Position numbers and translations under genes: made by a program. The notes below the pieces were generated by a model. The model had not been told where the DNA came from, did no database searches, and was given only the letters and a program-made list of their open reading frames with translations. A stretch of 64,000 bases of DNA from Blakeslea trispora (taxonomy: Eukaryota > Mucoromycota > Mucoromycetes > Mucorales > Choanephoraceae): positions 124,001 to 188,000 of the forward strand of contig JAIWNE010000012.1 of NCBI GenBank assembly GCA_025331445.1, read 5' to 3'. Below, in pieces: positions 22,909 to 33,590 of the stretch (positions within the stretch are counted from its first letter, which is position 1; every line of letters starts with the position of its first letter).

Positions 22909-24058
22909 TTGAGTTTGTTTTCTTATCTATGCTACTTTTAAGTGCTGCGCATTCTTTTGGAATGTGTTTTTTTAAGCCAGAGGAGAGTAGTTGATTTGAG
23001 CATTATATGTTTATGTATGGATTTGTGCGTACATGTGCATTGCGGTTATCTGCCAAGTAAAAAGAACGAGTAAAGAAAATTGCTGAATTGACTTGGAGAG
23101 TCTAACTGGAATCATCAACAATCAATTTTGTCCACTCTGAGAAGCGGTTAGTCATGAATGAGAACTGTTCTCCTTCATATATCATTCTTGGACTATACAT
23201 TACTGTGAAAAATTTATAATCCAGAAAGCTACAAACCACAAAGACAATGAAATTAAAGAAGTTTGCAGAAGACAATGTTCGAAGAGATGGCTATTGTTGA
23301 ATGGAGCATTGTAGTGCAAGTCGATGTGGAGGGGATTGATATCAGCAAAAACTTACTTTGAAAACATTTATAAATACGATTCTTGAAATTGTAAATAACG
23401 ACAAAGGCTTTGTTCGTAGTTATACTGCTTCATAGTCTACAAATCTCACTTAACGACAGAAGACACTTGGAGTGAGCGCTACAGAGCAATGTGTTTGTTT
23501 TCTCCCCTTATTATCCAGAATCAAACTTGATTGAACAATGTTGGGCATTTGTACAAGACAGAATAAGGCGTTGAGAATTTACTGCGAATAATTGCCAACT
23601 TAGTAGTTCTTGTGACTCTTTTAGGGTACTTTAGACATTGATTTGGTAGTTGCGAAAATCCAAGTAATTCTTTTTCTTCAATTATGATAAAATGATAAAA
23701 AAAATGGAATCTTTTGAAAAAGCCAAAATAAAATTGTAAAAGCGACAACCATTTCAGTTAGTGCCATCTAATTTTGATAAGCGACATTTATCTTTTGGAA
23801 ACGGATAAAATTGACTAGCCGCACTGTATTTTAGGCTTTATTTTTTTTTTTCCTCTTTTCTTCTATTTCAAGTTCTTGGCCAATACAACTTTTCGACAGA
23901 AACAAAATATAAGCAACCAGCAACAGCTTCTTTTTTTTCTTCCATTCTCTTTTTTTGTTTATTTCCAGCAGAGAAAATTGCCCTCAGTAAATTCTTTTCC
24001 CACCTTATTTCTATCTTATTCTTCTCACCACTTAGCTAGTTCATTATTTTTTTTTATA
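22909..24058. other. Intergenic upstream of the SAM-HMG gene
   Basis: No gene recognised. A sequence reading CTAGCCGCACTGTA near 23815-23830 resembles another CAGTG-type transposon end, but no partner was found. A pyrimidine-rich leader precedes the ATG at 24059. Confidence 0.4.
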
Positions 24059-24879
24059 ATGGACAGAAACAGAAATAGGGAATTCTTACTTGAACAACTA
24101 CGGCAATTTCTCACTAACTACAAGCTTTCTCAATACTATGATACGTTTGTTAATGAAGGATTTGATAGATTATTATCTGTAAGCTAATAAGAAAGTTGCT
24201 GCGAGAAATTTAAAAATAGCGCACTAAAAAAAAAACTTTAGCTGTTTGATATAACCGAATCAGATTTAATATCACTCAATGTAAAAAGAGGACACAGACG
24301 AGTAGGTATTGTGCGAAGAGTAACTACATTGAATCGACTGAGCTAATCCTCGCTTATTAGGTATTGCAAAGAGCCATAGCAACTGCTCGAGGTGTTCCTC
24401 TAACAACACCTATCATTATACATTATGGATATGATGATCAAGGTAAGACTGGTTTTTTTTTGTTTGTCTATTCAAGCAACAGCTGATTGGCTGACTTTTC
24501 TATAGATGCAGTACATGTGTCGAAACCAGGTACTACAATCACAACGACAACGACAACAGTTACCAAGACATTTCAAAACTCTCAGCCAAGCCCATCAATG
24601 AAAAAAAATCGAAGTCACCAGAGGAAGCGAAAGCAATATATTCCAGCTAAGCCTGTAACAGCATTCGACGAATTCTTAAAGCGGCTTAAAAGTGAGCTTA
24701 GTGGTGATGAGCATATCGAGCTTTCTGATGTTATCTCAATTGCTCATGAAAGGTGGAATCGATTGAGTGCCATACAGAAGGAGCGATATGAAAGAGAAGC
24801 GCTTCATGCAAATTCGGACTATGTGATGGATTTCAATTACGATGATCAAAGAGTACGAGACAGAAGCTTTACCTCATAA
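24059..24879 (+). CDS. SAM-domain plus HMG-box-like protein
   Basis: Predicted exons are 24059-24178, 24242-24301, 24361-24442 and 24506-24879 (211 aa). Residues about 7-75 form a sterile-alpha-motif domain (FLLEQLRQFLTNYKLSQYYD, ITESDLISLNVKRGHRR, VLQRAIATAR), a protein-interaction fold. A Thr-rich linker with a basic patch (KKNRSHQRKRKQY) follows. Residues about 130-185 look like an HMG box (KPVTAFDEFLKRLKSEL, ISIAHERWNRLSAIQKERYE), a DNA-bending fold. The protein is probably nuclear. The three introns (63, 59 and 63 bp) were placed by frame and SAM-domain continuity. It is not evidently the mucoralean sex-locus HMG gene, because the usual neighbours of that locus (a triose-phosphate transporter and an RNA helicase) are absent. 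Confidence 0.78.
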
Positions 24880-26399
24880 AGGAAAAACTGACAATTTGAT
24901 TTGTAGGTTTCAGACAATTCCGAATAGGTTTTTTTTAAAAAAAAAAAAGAAAAAAAAAAGGCTCGTTCATTGGACATTCAGTTCTATTCCTTTGAACAAC
25001 TCAATTTGGAAATTTATTTTGATTTCCTGAGCGGCTAACTATCTTCAAATGACGCTCTAACAGACTAGACCAAATATGCTTCAGCACTACAATGGACAGG
25101 AACATACGTCTTTTGAGATGTCTTGGTGCATGTGCATACTTCACACACACACACATACACACAACTGTATTTACATACATACGAAATATATTTAAGATAT
25201 ACCCCCTTTCTATCATTTGTATATGAAAATAAAACAATGACATCAATTCATGCATTCAAAAAAATTATTATATTTTTCGGTTATTTAAGAATAATATAAA
25301 TTGTTTAAGCATTCAAATGAACAAGCTTATAACTAGCATTCATCTTGACTTTGAATTAATAATTAAATAGTAACTAATAACTGTTTCATCTATTTTAATC
25401 ACTCTCCTTCTCTTTCTTGCATCCCGGTACGAAACTCCAAAAGGTTTTGGACCTTAAAACTTCAAGACAAATGGTCACTAATACAACCCAAGTATTTTCT
25501 ATGTTAATATAGAAGAAAAAAAGAGACTTTTCTTGCCTAAATCAAATAAGCATGTCATTTAAATGTCGGGCTCTATTTCAATATGCTTTTTGTGAAATCT
25601 TTATAGAGAATATAAACCGCTTCCCGAGTTAGCAGTTGTGATTAGTGAAGACCAGTGTATTTGTTACCACTATATTCTGCAAACATTGAAAGTGTCAAAA
25701 AAAAAAGTTACTTGCTTTTGGAAATTTGATAGCAGTCTCAATTACACGGTTAAAGTCTGACATTTAATTTGTGTGATCTGCATAAACCAGGCAGTTCAAA
25801 AAAAAAAAACTGGTCTTTAACCTGATAATGAGACAATAAATCTATCAAGAAAGAGAACTCTGGTTAAGTTTTGCTCTGCAAGAAAGAAAAAAGAAAAGTA
25901 GTGGTGGCTGTTATTAATTTATCAATTTGTCAGAAATTTCTTTAGTATCAGTGTCGCTTTACAAGCAGCAACACTGAACAACAATCATTTCTGTCTTGTT
26001 AGACTACAGTGGTAGTTTTGCATTGATTGAATCTTTTCCTGGATTACCAGAAATGACTATTGAAACAAATTCAAGTCGAAGATAATGCAAAAACAAAAGA
26101 ATGGAGGAGGGAAGATGAATAAAGTAATTACTGCTTGTCTAAAAAAACAAGCGATAAACCCCTCCCTCAATAACTCATGAACAGTGGAATTTAAGCTAAA
26201 TAACTTGGGATGAGTAATTGCATCTATATCAATGAAAGAGTCCAACAGTCTCATTGTGTTCTTGTGTATGTGCCTTAAAAAGTAACCTTGTTTTAGCAAT
26301 CTTTCTGAAAAATTTAGCGCAGTCACTTATAAACAATGTTTGATGAATAGTTAAGACTCATTTTTTTCACTTTTTTTTGTGAGTTTTTTTTTTTAAACC
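24880..26399. other. Intergenic, no gene seen
   Basis: A/T-rich, with a CA-rich run near 25143-25161 and poly-A stretches. No coding exon was recognised. Confidence 0.45.
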
Positions 26400-27896
26400 A
26401 TGTCTAGTCTCAATACAAGCCAACCTCTGTCAACTAGCATACCTAATAAGGATATGTCTACCTTTCCACCTTCGAGAAAGCTTCAGCCTGATAATCCCTA
26501 CCTTTTCAACCAAACACCACCAAGTTATTCTTTTGAAGATTCTCTCAAACAGCCGAGAACAGGTGAATTTGACGATACACTTGGCAAAGTATTTTCAAAA
26601 ACTAACAAGAAGCAAGAGAGCTTCTTTGCGACTAAAGGCCTTGAGAGTTACATACCTCGTAACAGTCTTCCTTCCGGCACGTTCAATATCTCATCTGATA
26701 GCATCAAACCACCATCAGAAAATTCTCCTTTTGGCTTCAATACGTTGAGCACTTCTCATTTGAACGAAAAATCTGACCTCTTGACGCGTACAGGCGACTC
26801 AGACTCTGGTCTCTTGAATAAAACAACACAGCAAGCACAACGGCCAGCAAACTTCAACGAAGCTTCTGGACCTGCTCGTCTTCATAGCCGAAGACCTATC
26901 ACACTGCCTTACTTTTTGTGCGACTCCAACAATTCTTTGGTGGTAAGTAAAATCTTATGAAAGAATGCGATTGTTGTTCTAATACTTTATAGGCTGCCAG
27001 AAATACTGAGCCTAGCAAGAAGCGTTTATATGAAGATACCACTCAAACTAGAACTGAAGACAACACGTAACTATAGATCCAGCTAGATAACTTGCTCATC
27101 CGTTGATCATTCCTCTCTTTTTCTTTAGCCGCAATGTAGCACCAAGATGCGATAAAGGTATATTCGCAAGCTCTAATGCTTCACCTCATGGCTTCTTTAG
27201 AACACTCAAAAAGTTTGAGAACCAATTAACTCCCAAACAATCAATCACGGACACAGGCATCTTGGCACCAAGACATGTGAATAGTGCTGCCTTGCCTGCA
27301 GAGTCCAACACAGACCAGATCAATTCAGTCGACAGGTAAGTCTTCAGACAATGAATTTTTTGTTGTTACTGTTGTTGTTGTTGTTGTTGTTCTTTGTTGT
27401 TCTTTTCGGGCCTTTCGCTTACCTTTGCGTTTTTGTTGCTGTATGCAGTAGACCAAAAAGAGAGACAAGCAAGAACAAAGTGAGGATCTTTGGCTTCCAT
27501 CCCGACGAAGCCAACCAAGTAGTTCAGTTCTTTTCGAGCTTAGGCGAGATGGTAGAGCTGCCTCACTGTGAGCCCAACTTGATTGTGCTACACTACCAGA
27601 GCCCCGAAGCAGCAGCCAAAGCAGTCGAGTGCAACGGCACTATGTTTGGCCAGGACCACATCATAGGCGTAACATACAACGACCCATCCAGAGACATCAA
27701 GCTGAAGGTTCATGACAGTGGTTCTGAAATCTTTCATCCTAAGCTACATTTGTTAATGAAAGAGCAGCAGCGAAAGCAAATTGAACAACAAAAGACACAG
27801 CAGCAGCAGCGCGAAAACCTACAACAGCAACAACAGATTCAGAAAGAAGAAAATAGTTTCATGCGCAAGTTGATGGAAGTTGTGCTTGGATGGTAG
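26400..27896 (+). CDS. Nup35/Nup53-type nucleoporin, copy A
   Basis: Predicted exons are 26400-26942, 26993-27066, 27129-27335 and 27449-27896 (about 423 aa). A disordered N-terminus contains NPYLFNQTPP, FDDTLGKVFS and an FG-like PFGFNTL. The conserved Nup35-type RRM/MPPN domain occupies about residues 285-365 (KVRIFGFHPDEANQVVQFFS, LIVLHYQSPEAAAKAVECNG, IIGVTYNDP). A Gln-rich stretch follows, then a C-terminal amphipathic end (SFMRKLMEVVLGW), resembling the membrane-binding helix of yeast Nup53/Nup59. The predicted role is in the inner ring of the nuclear pore. The last intron ends in a tandem CAGTAG acceptor. The block 27292-27717 matches copy B exactly, in inverted orientation. Confidence 0.88.
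27292..27717 (+). repeat. 426-bp block shared with copy B
   Basis: From TTGCCTGCAGAGTCC to GGTTCATGACA this stretch is the reverse complement of 28596-29021, with no difference seen on reading. It covers the end of exon 3, the whole 113-bp intron 3 and the RRM part of exon 4. Outside it the two genes diverge sharply. Confidence 0.92.
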
Positions 27897-28479
27897 AGGA
27901 GAAAGAATAAAGAATTATTATTTAGAGTGAATGTTTGTTTCGCTTAAGGGTAGTTTTACTTTAAAAGTCTTTACTGTATATGTCTGAGAAGAGCTGAGGA
28001 ATGTTTCTTTTTTGGTAACTATCATTGCTTTTGAAGGGATAGAATTGGAGACATATTCCTTTGTTCATTATTTATGAGAACATTTGTTTACCTCATCTTA
28101 CCTCAAAGAAATCAAAAATGTTATTATTTCTTATGAGCTTAGTATAGCTTTGTTTGCCTATATTATCATATTCTTTTGGCTGGTACACACTCTACATCAT
28201 GTTCTTTGCTTGAGAAGCCAAACAAGACAAGATTCTGCCAATTCTGATGAACAGCGAGTATGACCTCATAGCCACTCGCATGAATTATAGACCCAGTATT
28301 GGCTTACAGTCAGAATTTGTTTAAATGTCATGACCTTTTTTCGGGCTAGAACTAAACTCATCCTACTTTTCGGACTATGTTATTGCAAATTCATTTCTAT
28401 TACTTCTATTGCGATTTACAAATAAGAAAAAAAAAATAGCCATTTTATACAACACGAAGGAGGAGTACGCCTCTTTTGT
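27897..28479. other. Convergent intergenic region between nucleoporin copies
   Basis: 583 bp between the two convergent stop codons. It is A/T-rich with no gene, and it forms part of the loop if transcripts fold through the inverted 426-bp blocks. Confidence 0.6.
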
Positions 28480-29894
28480 TCAATTCCCGAATATGATTGA
28501 CTTTAGCTTTCTAAAGAATCCATTATTTTGTTGTGAGTATGATTCTTGCTCAGTTGGATTATGATGCTGATTGGAATTGTAAATATCGGAACCCGTGTCA
28601 TGAACCTTCAGCTTGATGTCTCTGGATGGGTCGTTGTATGTTACGCCTATGATGTGGTCCTGGCCAAACATAGTGCCGTTGCACTCGACTGCTTTGGCTG
28701 CTGCTTCGGGGCTCTGGTAGTGTAGCACAATCAAGTTGGGCTCACAGTGAGGCAGCTCTACCATCTCGCCTAAGCTCGAAAAGAACTGAACTACTTGGTT
28801 GGCTTCGTCGGGATGGAAGCCAAAGATCCTCACTTTGTTCTTGCTTGTCTCTCTTTTTGGTCTACTGCATACAGCAACAAAAACGCAAAGGTAAGCGAAA
28901 GGCCCGAAAAGAACAACAAAGAACAACAACAACAACAACAACAGTAACAACAAAAAATTCATTGTCTGAAGACTTACCTGTCGACTGAATTGATCTGGTC
29001 TGTGTTGGACTCTGCAGGCAAAGCAATGTCATTCGTATGTTCTATTCTATCTGTACTTGCAAACATTTCTTCCTCTTGTCTTGATGCCATAGTACTATTG
29101 AACAAGATTGCATTATTAAGAGCGCTGATAACATACCATAATACACACACACACACACACACACACACTTACATATCATCGCCAATTTTATTTTCAGTGA
29201 TATTTTCCAACATATTTTGCTTGTCAGTTGTTGACTATAAAAATAGATGTGAGTGGCTAACTCAAACACTAACTCAATCCATTCCATCTGCCTATTTCAA
29301 TCTGTATTTTTCCAGTACCCAAGAACCATCATTCTCATATACATAATTATCATACATTGAAGAATCAAGGTTAGTATCTGTATCTGGAAAAGAATCTATG
29401 GGCTTTTCAATCTCAGGTTGAGTATCCATGAAATCATGATCTGATTTTGCTGCCAATTGAAGTGGTCTCTTAACATGTGTAGGCGGTAAAGCAAGAGTAT
29501 TTGATTGACCGTTGTGTTGTGGTAGATAGTCCTCAAATATCTTTTGTCTTTTGGTATTTCCACTGAAACATTTACGTACAGTTTCATCGAAAGCGTGTGG
29601 TCTATGTCGTTTCATAGATTCTTCAGAAGGCGGTTTAGGTGGTCTTTGACCAAAGAGGTAAGGATTGCTAGGATCAAACTTCTTTGGTTTGAATGCTATT
29701 GCTCTAAGTTCATCGTCTGTTTTTGGTACTAGGCATACTGGAGCTATTTTCGTATTGCCTAGAGAAAAAACAGTATCGCAAGGATTTTTTTCTCCTCTAA
29801 CCCTTTCTGTTTTTTCAAACGGGTCTTCAGAGGATGAGTAAGGTGATGTTGTGTCCGAGGAGTGAAGGCTCTCAGATCTAGGCTCTGTAAGCAT
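28480..29894 (-). CDS. Nup35/Nup53-type nucleoporin, copy B
   Basis: Predicted exons are 29894-29319, 29234-29173, 29094-28978 and 28864-28480 (about 379 aa). The N-terminal half is clearly related to copy A but strongly diverged: NPYLFGQRPPKPP, FDETVRKCFSGNTKR. The RRM (about residues 258-340) is identical to copy A at protein and DNA level. The C-terminus is different again and ends GFFRKLKSIIFGN, a likely amphipathic membrane-binding helix of the Nup53 type. Intron 2 begins in a (GT)n run (29142-29171). The predicted place is the inner ring of the nuclear pore. Divergence outside the RRM block suggests subfunctional paralogs, with the RRM homogenised by gene conversion. Confidence 0.86.
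28596..29021 (-). repeat. 426-bp block shared with copy A
   Basis: Reverse complement of 27292-27717, including a (GTT)n-containing intron. The identical length and the absence of even intronic differences point to very recent homogenisation. Confidence 0.92.
29142..29168. repeat. (CA)n microsatellite
   Basis: An ACAC run inside intron 2 of nucleoporin copy B, directly downstream (in gene sense) of the splice donor. Confidence 0.9.
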
Positions 29895-30692
29895 ATTGGA
29901 ATGTAGTAAATAAAAACAAAAGAGAAAGTTTGTGTTGCGTCATAATTTTTTTTAAGGTGTTTTGTACACAATCACACCCCGCAATAAGAGTATGAGTAGC
30001 TCTGTTTACCTCGCTTTACTGATAGTTTTTTCTTTCTTTCTCAACTTTCAAGATCTTTAGTTTTGTTAACCAAGTATTTATTCGGGGTGGTTCATTATTG
30101 ATTGAGGCAATCTTTAACTTCTCCTTAAACAACAAAATGTTTGGCTGCCACAGCTGTCAGAATTTCATATAATGCAACTTGATTATTATTGAACTTTATG
30201 TTCCAATAAAATGTAACATTATACCTCCCTTCTTAAGCTCTTGAGCCCCCTCCCCTTTTTATACAAGTAACGCTTTAAGCTCTCAACATGTTTACAATTT
30301 AGTTATTTTACTTGATCAAGCCCCTTTTTTTTTTGTATCCAGCATTTTATCTCTTCATTCTGATAAACTGAAAGTTTTTCTTCATCTGCACAAGTGATAT
30401 CTATAATATCATCGTGAATGTTTAAAAAATAAAGTATATGCTACTAGTCCAACTTTTGCTTTAGGTAACAGGTTTGAAATTTTACTTGTTTGCTGGCATA
30501 GCTTTAGTTTTGCCCATGAAGAAGTTGTGTTCAAATCTCAAAGGCAATTCCAAGTTGCTAATAGATTTCTCTCAGAATTTATTGAGACTATAAATACATG
30601 CAATGAAGAGTTTGTATATGTTTTTTTTTTATATAACAGAGATATATGATTATAATATTAATATTTATAAAGCACAGTCGAAGAGGGGGGAT
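29895..30692. other. Intergenic between nucleoporin B and fimbrin
   Basis: 798 bp, A/T-rich, no gene recognised. It holds the upstream region of nucleoporin copy B and the 3' flank of the fimbrin gene. Confidence 0.5.
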
Positions 30693-31454
30693 TTATGAGC
30701 GATTAGTATCCTTATCAACTTGCATCAAACTACCAATAAAGGTCAAGTTCTATAGGAAAAGAGGATGAGTTTCTAATGTAGATCATTTGTAAACCTGAAA
30801 ACTTACCATCTTGGGTCTCACTTCAACAATATCTTCAGGCACTAAAAAGATGGTGGCACCCAACTTACGAGCAATAGAGATAGCAAGCTTAGCATTATCG
30901 AAAGCATCTTCTTCTGTTCTACCGGGAGTCACAAGACTGTAATCAACGTATCCAGGCTTAATACCATTCAAGACATCCAAGAAGAAGATACCTGTACTGA
31001 GAGAGCTATCCTTGAAAGAGGACATCTTGGATGTCTTACCACCACGTTGAACAGTTTCATTAGCCCAACGAATCAAATCTTGATCCGAGATGGAACGTCC
31101 ATTCTTGTTGAGAGATTGCAAAGTATGAACGACGTTTTCACGCATCAATTGCCATGCAAGGCCCAAAGTTAAAGTCTTTTGTCCATCTACAATATCAGAA
31201 CCTTGAATACCGACAAGAGAGAAATGTAATTGTTGGCCCAGAGAAACTGCATAATTACAGTTTTCGATTTGCTTGAAGCGAGAAAGAGGTTGCTTCTTAC
31301 TGACAGCACGCCAATTGACAAGACCAGGAACGACCTTTTCAAAAGCTTGTAATAAAACTGTACCATCTTGTAAATCTTCAAACAAGTTATATACACCGGG
31401 TTCAACATTTAAACTGTTGAGCCAGAGAGTGAACACTAATATAGAGAGAATGAG

Positions 31455-31485
<31 letters not shown>

Positions 31486-32882
31486 ATATCAACGTACTTC
31501 TAGCTTCACGTTCCAATTCAGGATCAATCTCTTCAATCTCTGGTGCTTCTTCTTCTGTCAAAGGTTCCAATCCAGGATGCGTGTTGAAGAGATGGGCAAC
31601 AAAGGCCAAATTCAATTTGGGGTTACCAGCAACTAAGGCAGTAGGAGTCAAGTATTTACGACAATGAATCTTTTCGGCATTATCTAAAATCATTTCAGCT
31701 CTACGATGTAAGTCGCGTTCTTGTAAGGGAGCACGAGAACAAGATTCAGGTTTCAACTGATTTAACAAGACAGTGTAGTTTTCACCATCAGCAACATCCT
31801 TTGAGAAATTGTGAACTCTTTAACAGAAGAAAAGTCAATAAAGCGAATCTATAAGAGAAGCCCAGCTTACCTTCTTTCCCAACCAGCTGCCTTTAAATGG
31901 TAATTGAACCATCTCAGCAAGATTTGGTCAGGTGGCAATTTCAATAAATCATCCAATGTCTCGCCATCTTCCAGCAATCGATACAATTCAGGGTGTTGCT
32001 TGATATCAATCTTACTCAACAGACCACGCTTGATGATTTGCCAGATAAGGCCCAAGATTAAATGTTCACGGCCTTCAATGATATCAGTAGAACCGATATT
32101 GACAACAGAACAACCGATAGCCTTAGCAGAGTTGATGACAATATTGTTGTTTTCTACCATCTGGAAACTGTTGACCTTCTTTCCGGCGTTCAAGACACGC
32201 TCATCAATGGTATCAGGCACAGCATCGTTAATCAACTTACACAAGATCAAACCGTCTTTACATTCATCAAACAACTGCATTGTGTTGGTAGGAATAGGCA
32301 ATCGACTACCGATATGACGGTCGCCTGCGAGAACACTGTTGATGTGTCTTGTGAATTCGGAACGTTCATCTTCATTGATAGTGTGTGTTGTATTGGCATT
32401 TGTACCATGTACTTTGATCTTGTTTTGGTGTACATCGAATGCACCTTTGTTACGACCATCCTTGAGCTTAGCAGCAAGCTAAAAAAAAAAAAAGAAAACA
32501 GCAGAAAACCACTTGAGTTTCCCTCAAAACCGCGTATGACATAATAACAAACTTACTTCGATAAATTCTTCTACATCGATTTTACCAGAAGCATTTGTAC
32601 TGACGTCCTTGAGAGTAGCACGAATTTCATCATAATTATCACTGTATCCAGTTTGTTGGCAAGCCTTTTGAATTTCCTTTTGGTCGAGGTAACCATCTTG
32701 ATCCAGGTCAATCTCACTGTTGACAAGTTAAGATTCGAGATTACTTTATGTACACACACACACACACAAAGAGAGAGGGAGAACTTTTTTTTTCTTTACC
32801 TGAACTGGTCAATAAGCTTGTTGATATCGTTTACCTCTAACTGAGGATATTTACGTTGAAGCATAAAGGCGTTTACAACCAT
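30693..32882 (-). CDS. SAC6: Fimbrin (plastin), actin-bundling protein
   Basis: Predicted exons are 32882-32800, 32716-32557, 32478-31871, 31817-31498, 31435-30807 and 30749-30693 (618 aa, close to yeast Sac6). The N-terminal headpiece holds two EF-hand loops, a canonical one (DLDQDGYLDQKE) and a weaker one (DVSTNASGKIDVEEF). Four calponin-homology domains in two actin-binding tandems follow. Recognisable parts are LFDECKDGLILCKLINDAVPD, RVLNAGKKVNSFQMVENNN, GREHLILGLIWQII, LRWFNYHLKAAGW, KLNLAFVAHLFNTHPGL and QKTLTLGLAWQLMRENV. It cross-links actin filaments in patches and cables during endocytosis and polarised growth. All introns are GT-AG; intron 4 contains a (TA)n run. The gene symbol is assigned by family resemblance. 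Confidence 0.95.
31455..31487. repeat. (TA)n microsatellite in a fimbrin intron
   Basis: An alternating TA run within the 62-bp intron between 31498 and 31435. It makes up most of that intron. Confidence 0.85.
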
Positions 32883-33590
32883 TTCGAGTATTGATAAGAA
32901 ATTATTGTTTCAAAGAAAAAAAAAAAAAAAAGAAGAGAAAGAGTAGGAAGAATCGAGATTTTATTATAACAGAAAAAAAAAAAAAAAAAAGTCGCGCAAA
33001 TGACGTACTTTCATTACAGCTAAACTTACCAAGACTTCTCTCGGTCTTTAAATGAGGCTTAATCCTGTAAACCTCATCATTTCTATATTTGCCAAGCAAA
33101 ATCCAGTTTGACTGTAAATTCCTTTTTTTTTTTTTTTCTAAAGAGAGATTTCTATTACTCATTATTCCAACTATGTAGAACTAGTCTCTGTAAAAAAAGG
33201 GGGGAAATGCGACCAAGAAATTCATTCAACAGAGCCTAAAGGCAAACTCAGGCACATGAATTTGCATTGTACAAAAGATAAAGAGAAAAAAGCTTCGGCA
33301 AATAAATTCTCCCAGAGGATTTTGAGAATTCTAGAGTTATTTCATCACAAACATTATTTTTTCTTTACTTGGCATTAATTACTCATGGCTGTTTCATGGG
33401 TGTTTTTTTTTTTGTATGAATCAATTCATATGGGTTTAAAGAATTAAGAAAGTATTTAGACTTGCCCTCTCTCTTTTTAAAAATCATACACACACACACT
33501 TTGGCACATTGGAATCACTGCACAAAAGTAACCAATCGGAGAAGAGACTGAGTCGAACAAGGACAATAAGTCGGGCTTTTCCAACAGACT
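32883..33590. other. Intergenic between fimbrin and the Isc1-like gene
   Basis: About 700 bp, with poly-T and poly-A runs around 32911-32990 and 33121-33138 in the fimbrin leader. No gene recognised. Confidence 0.5.

Noticed and set aside
24059..24879. Candidate mating-type (sex) locus because of the HMG-like domain
   Set aside because: The expected neighbours, a triose-phosphate transporter and an RNA helicase, are not present, and the SAM fusion is not typical of SexM/SexP.
28990..29346. Plus-strand open frame of 118 aa over nucleoporin copy B
   Set aside because: It includes the CA repeat translated as His-Thr repeats and is antisense to exons with clear homology to copy A.
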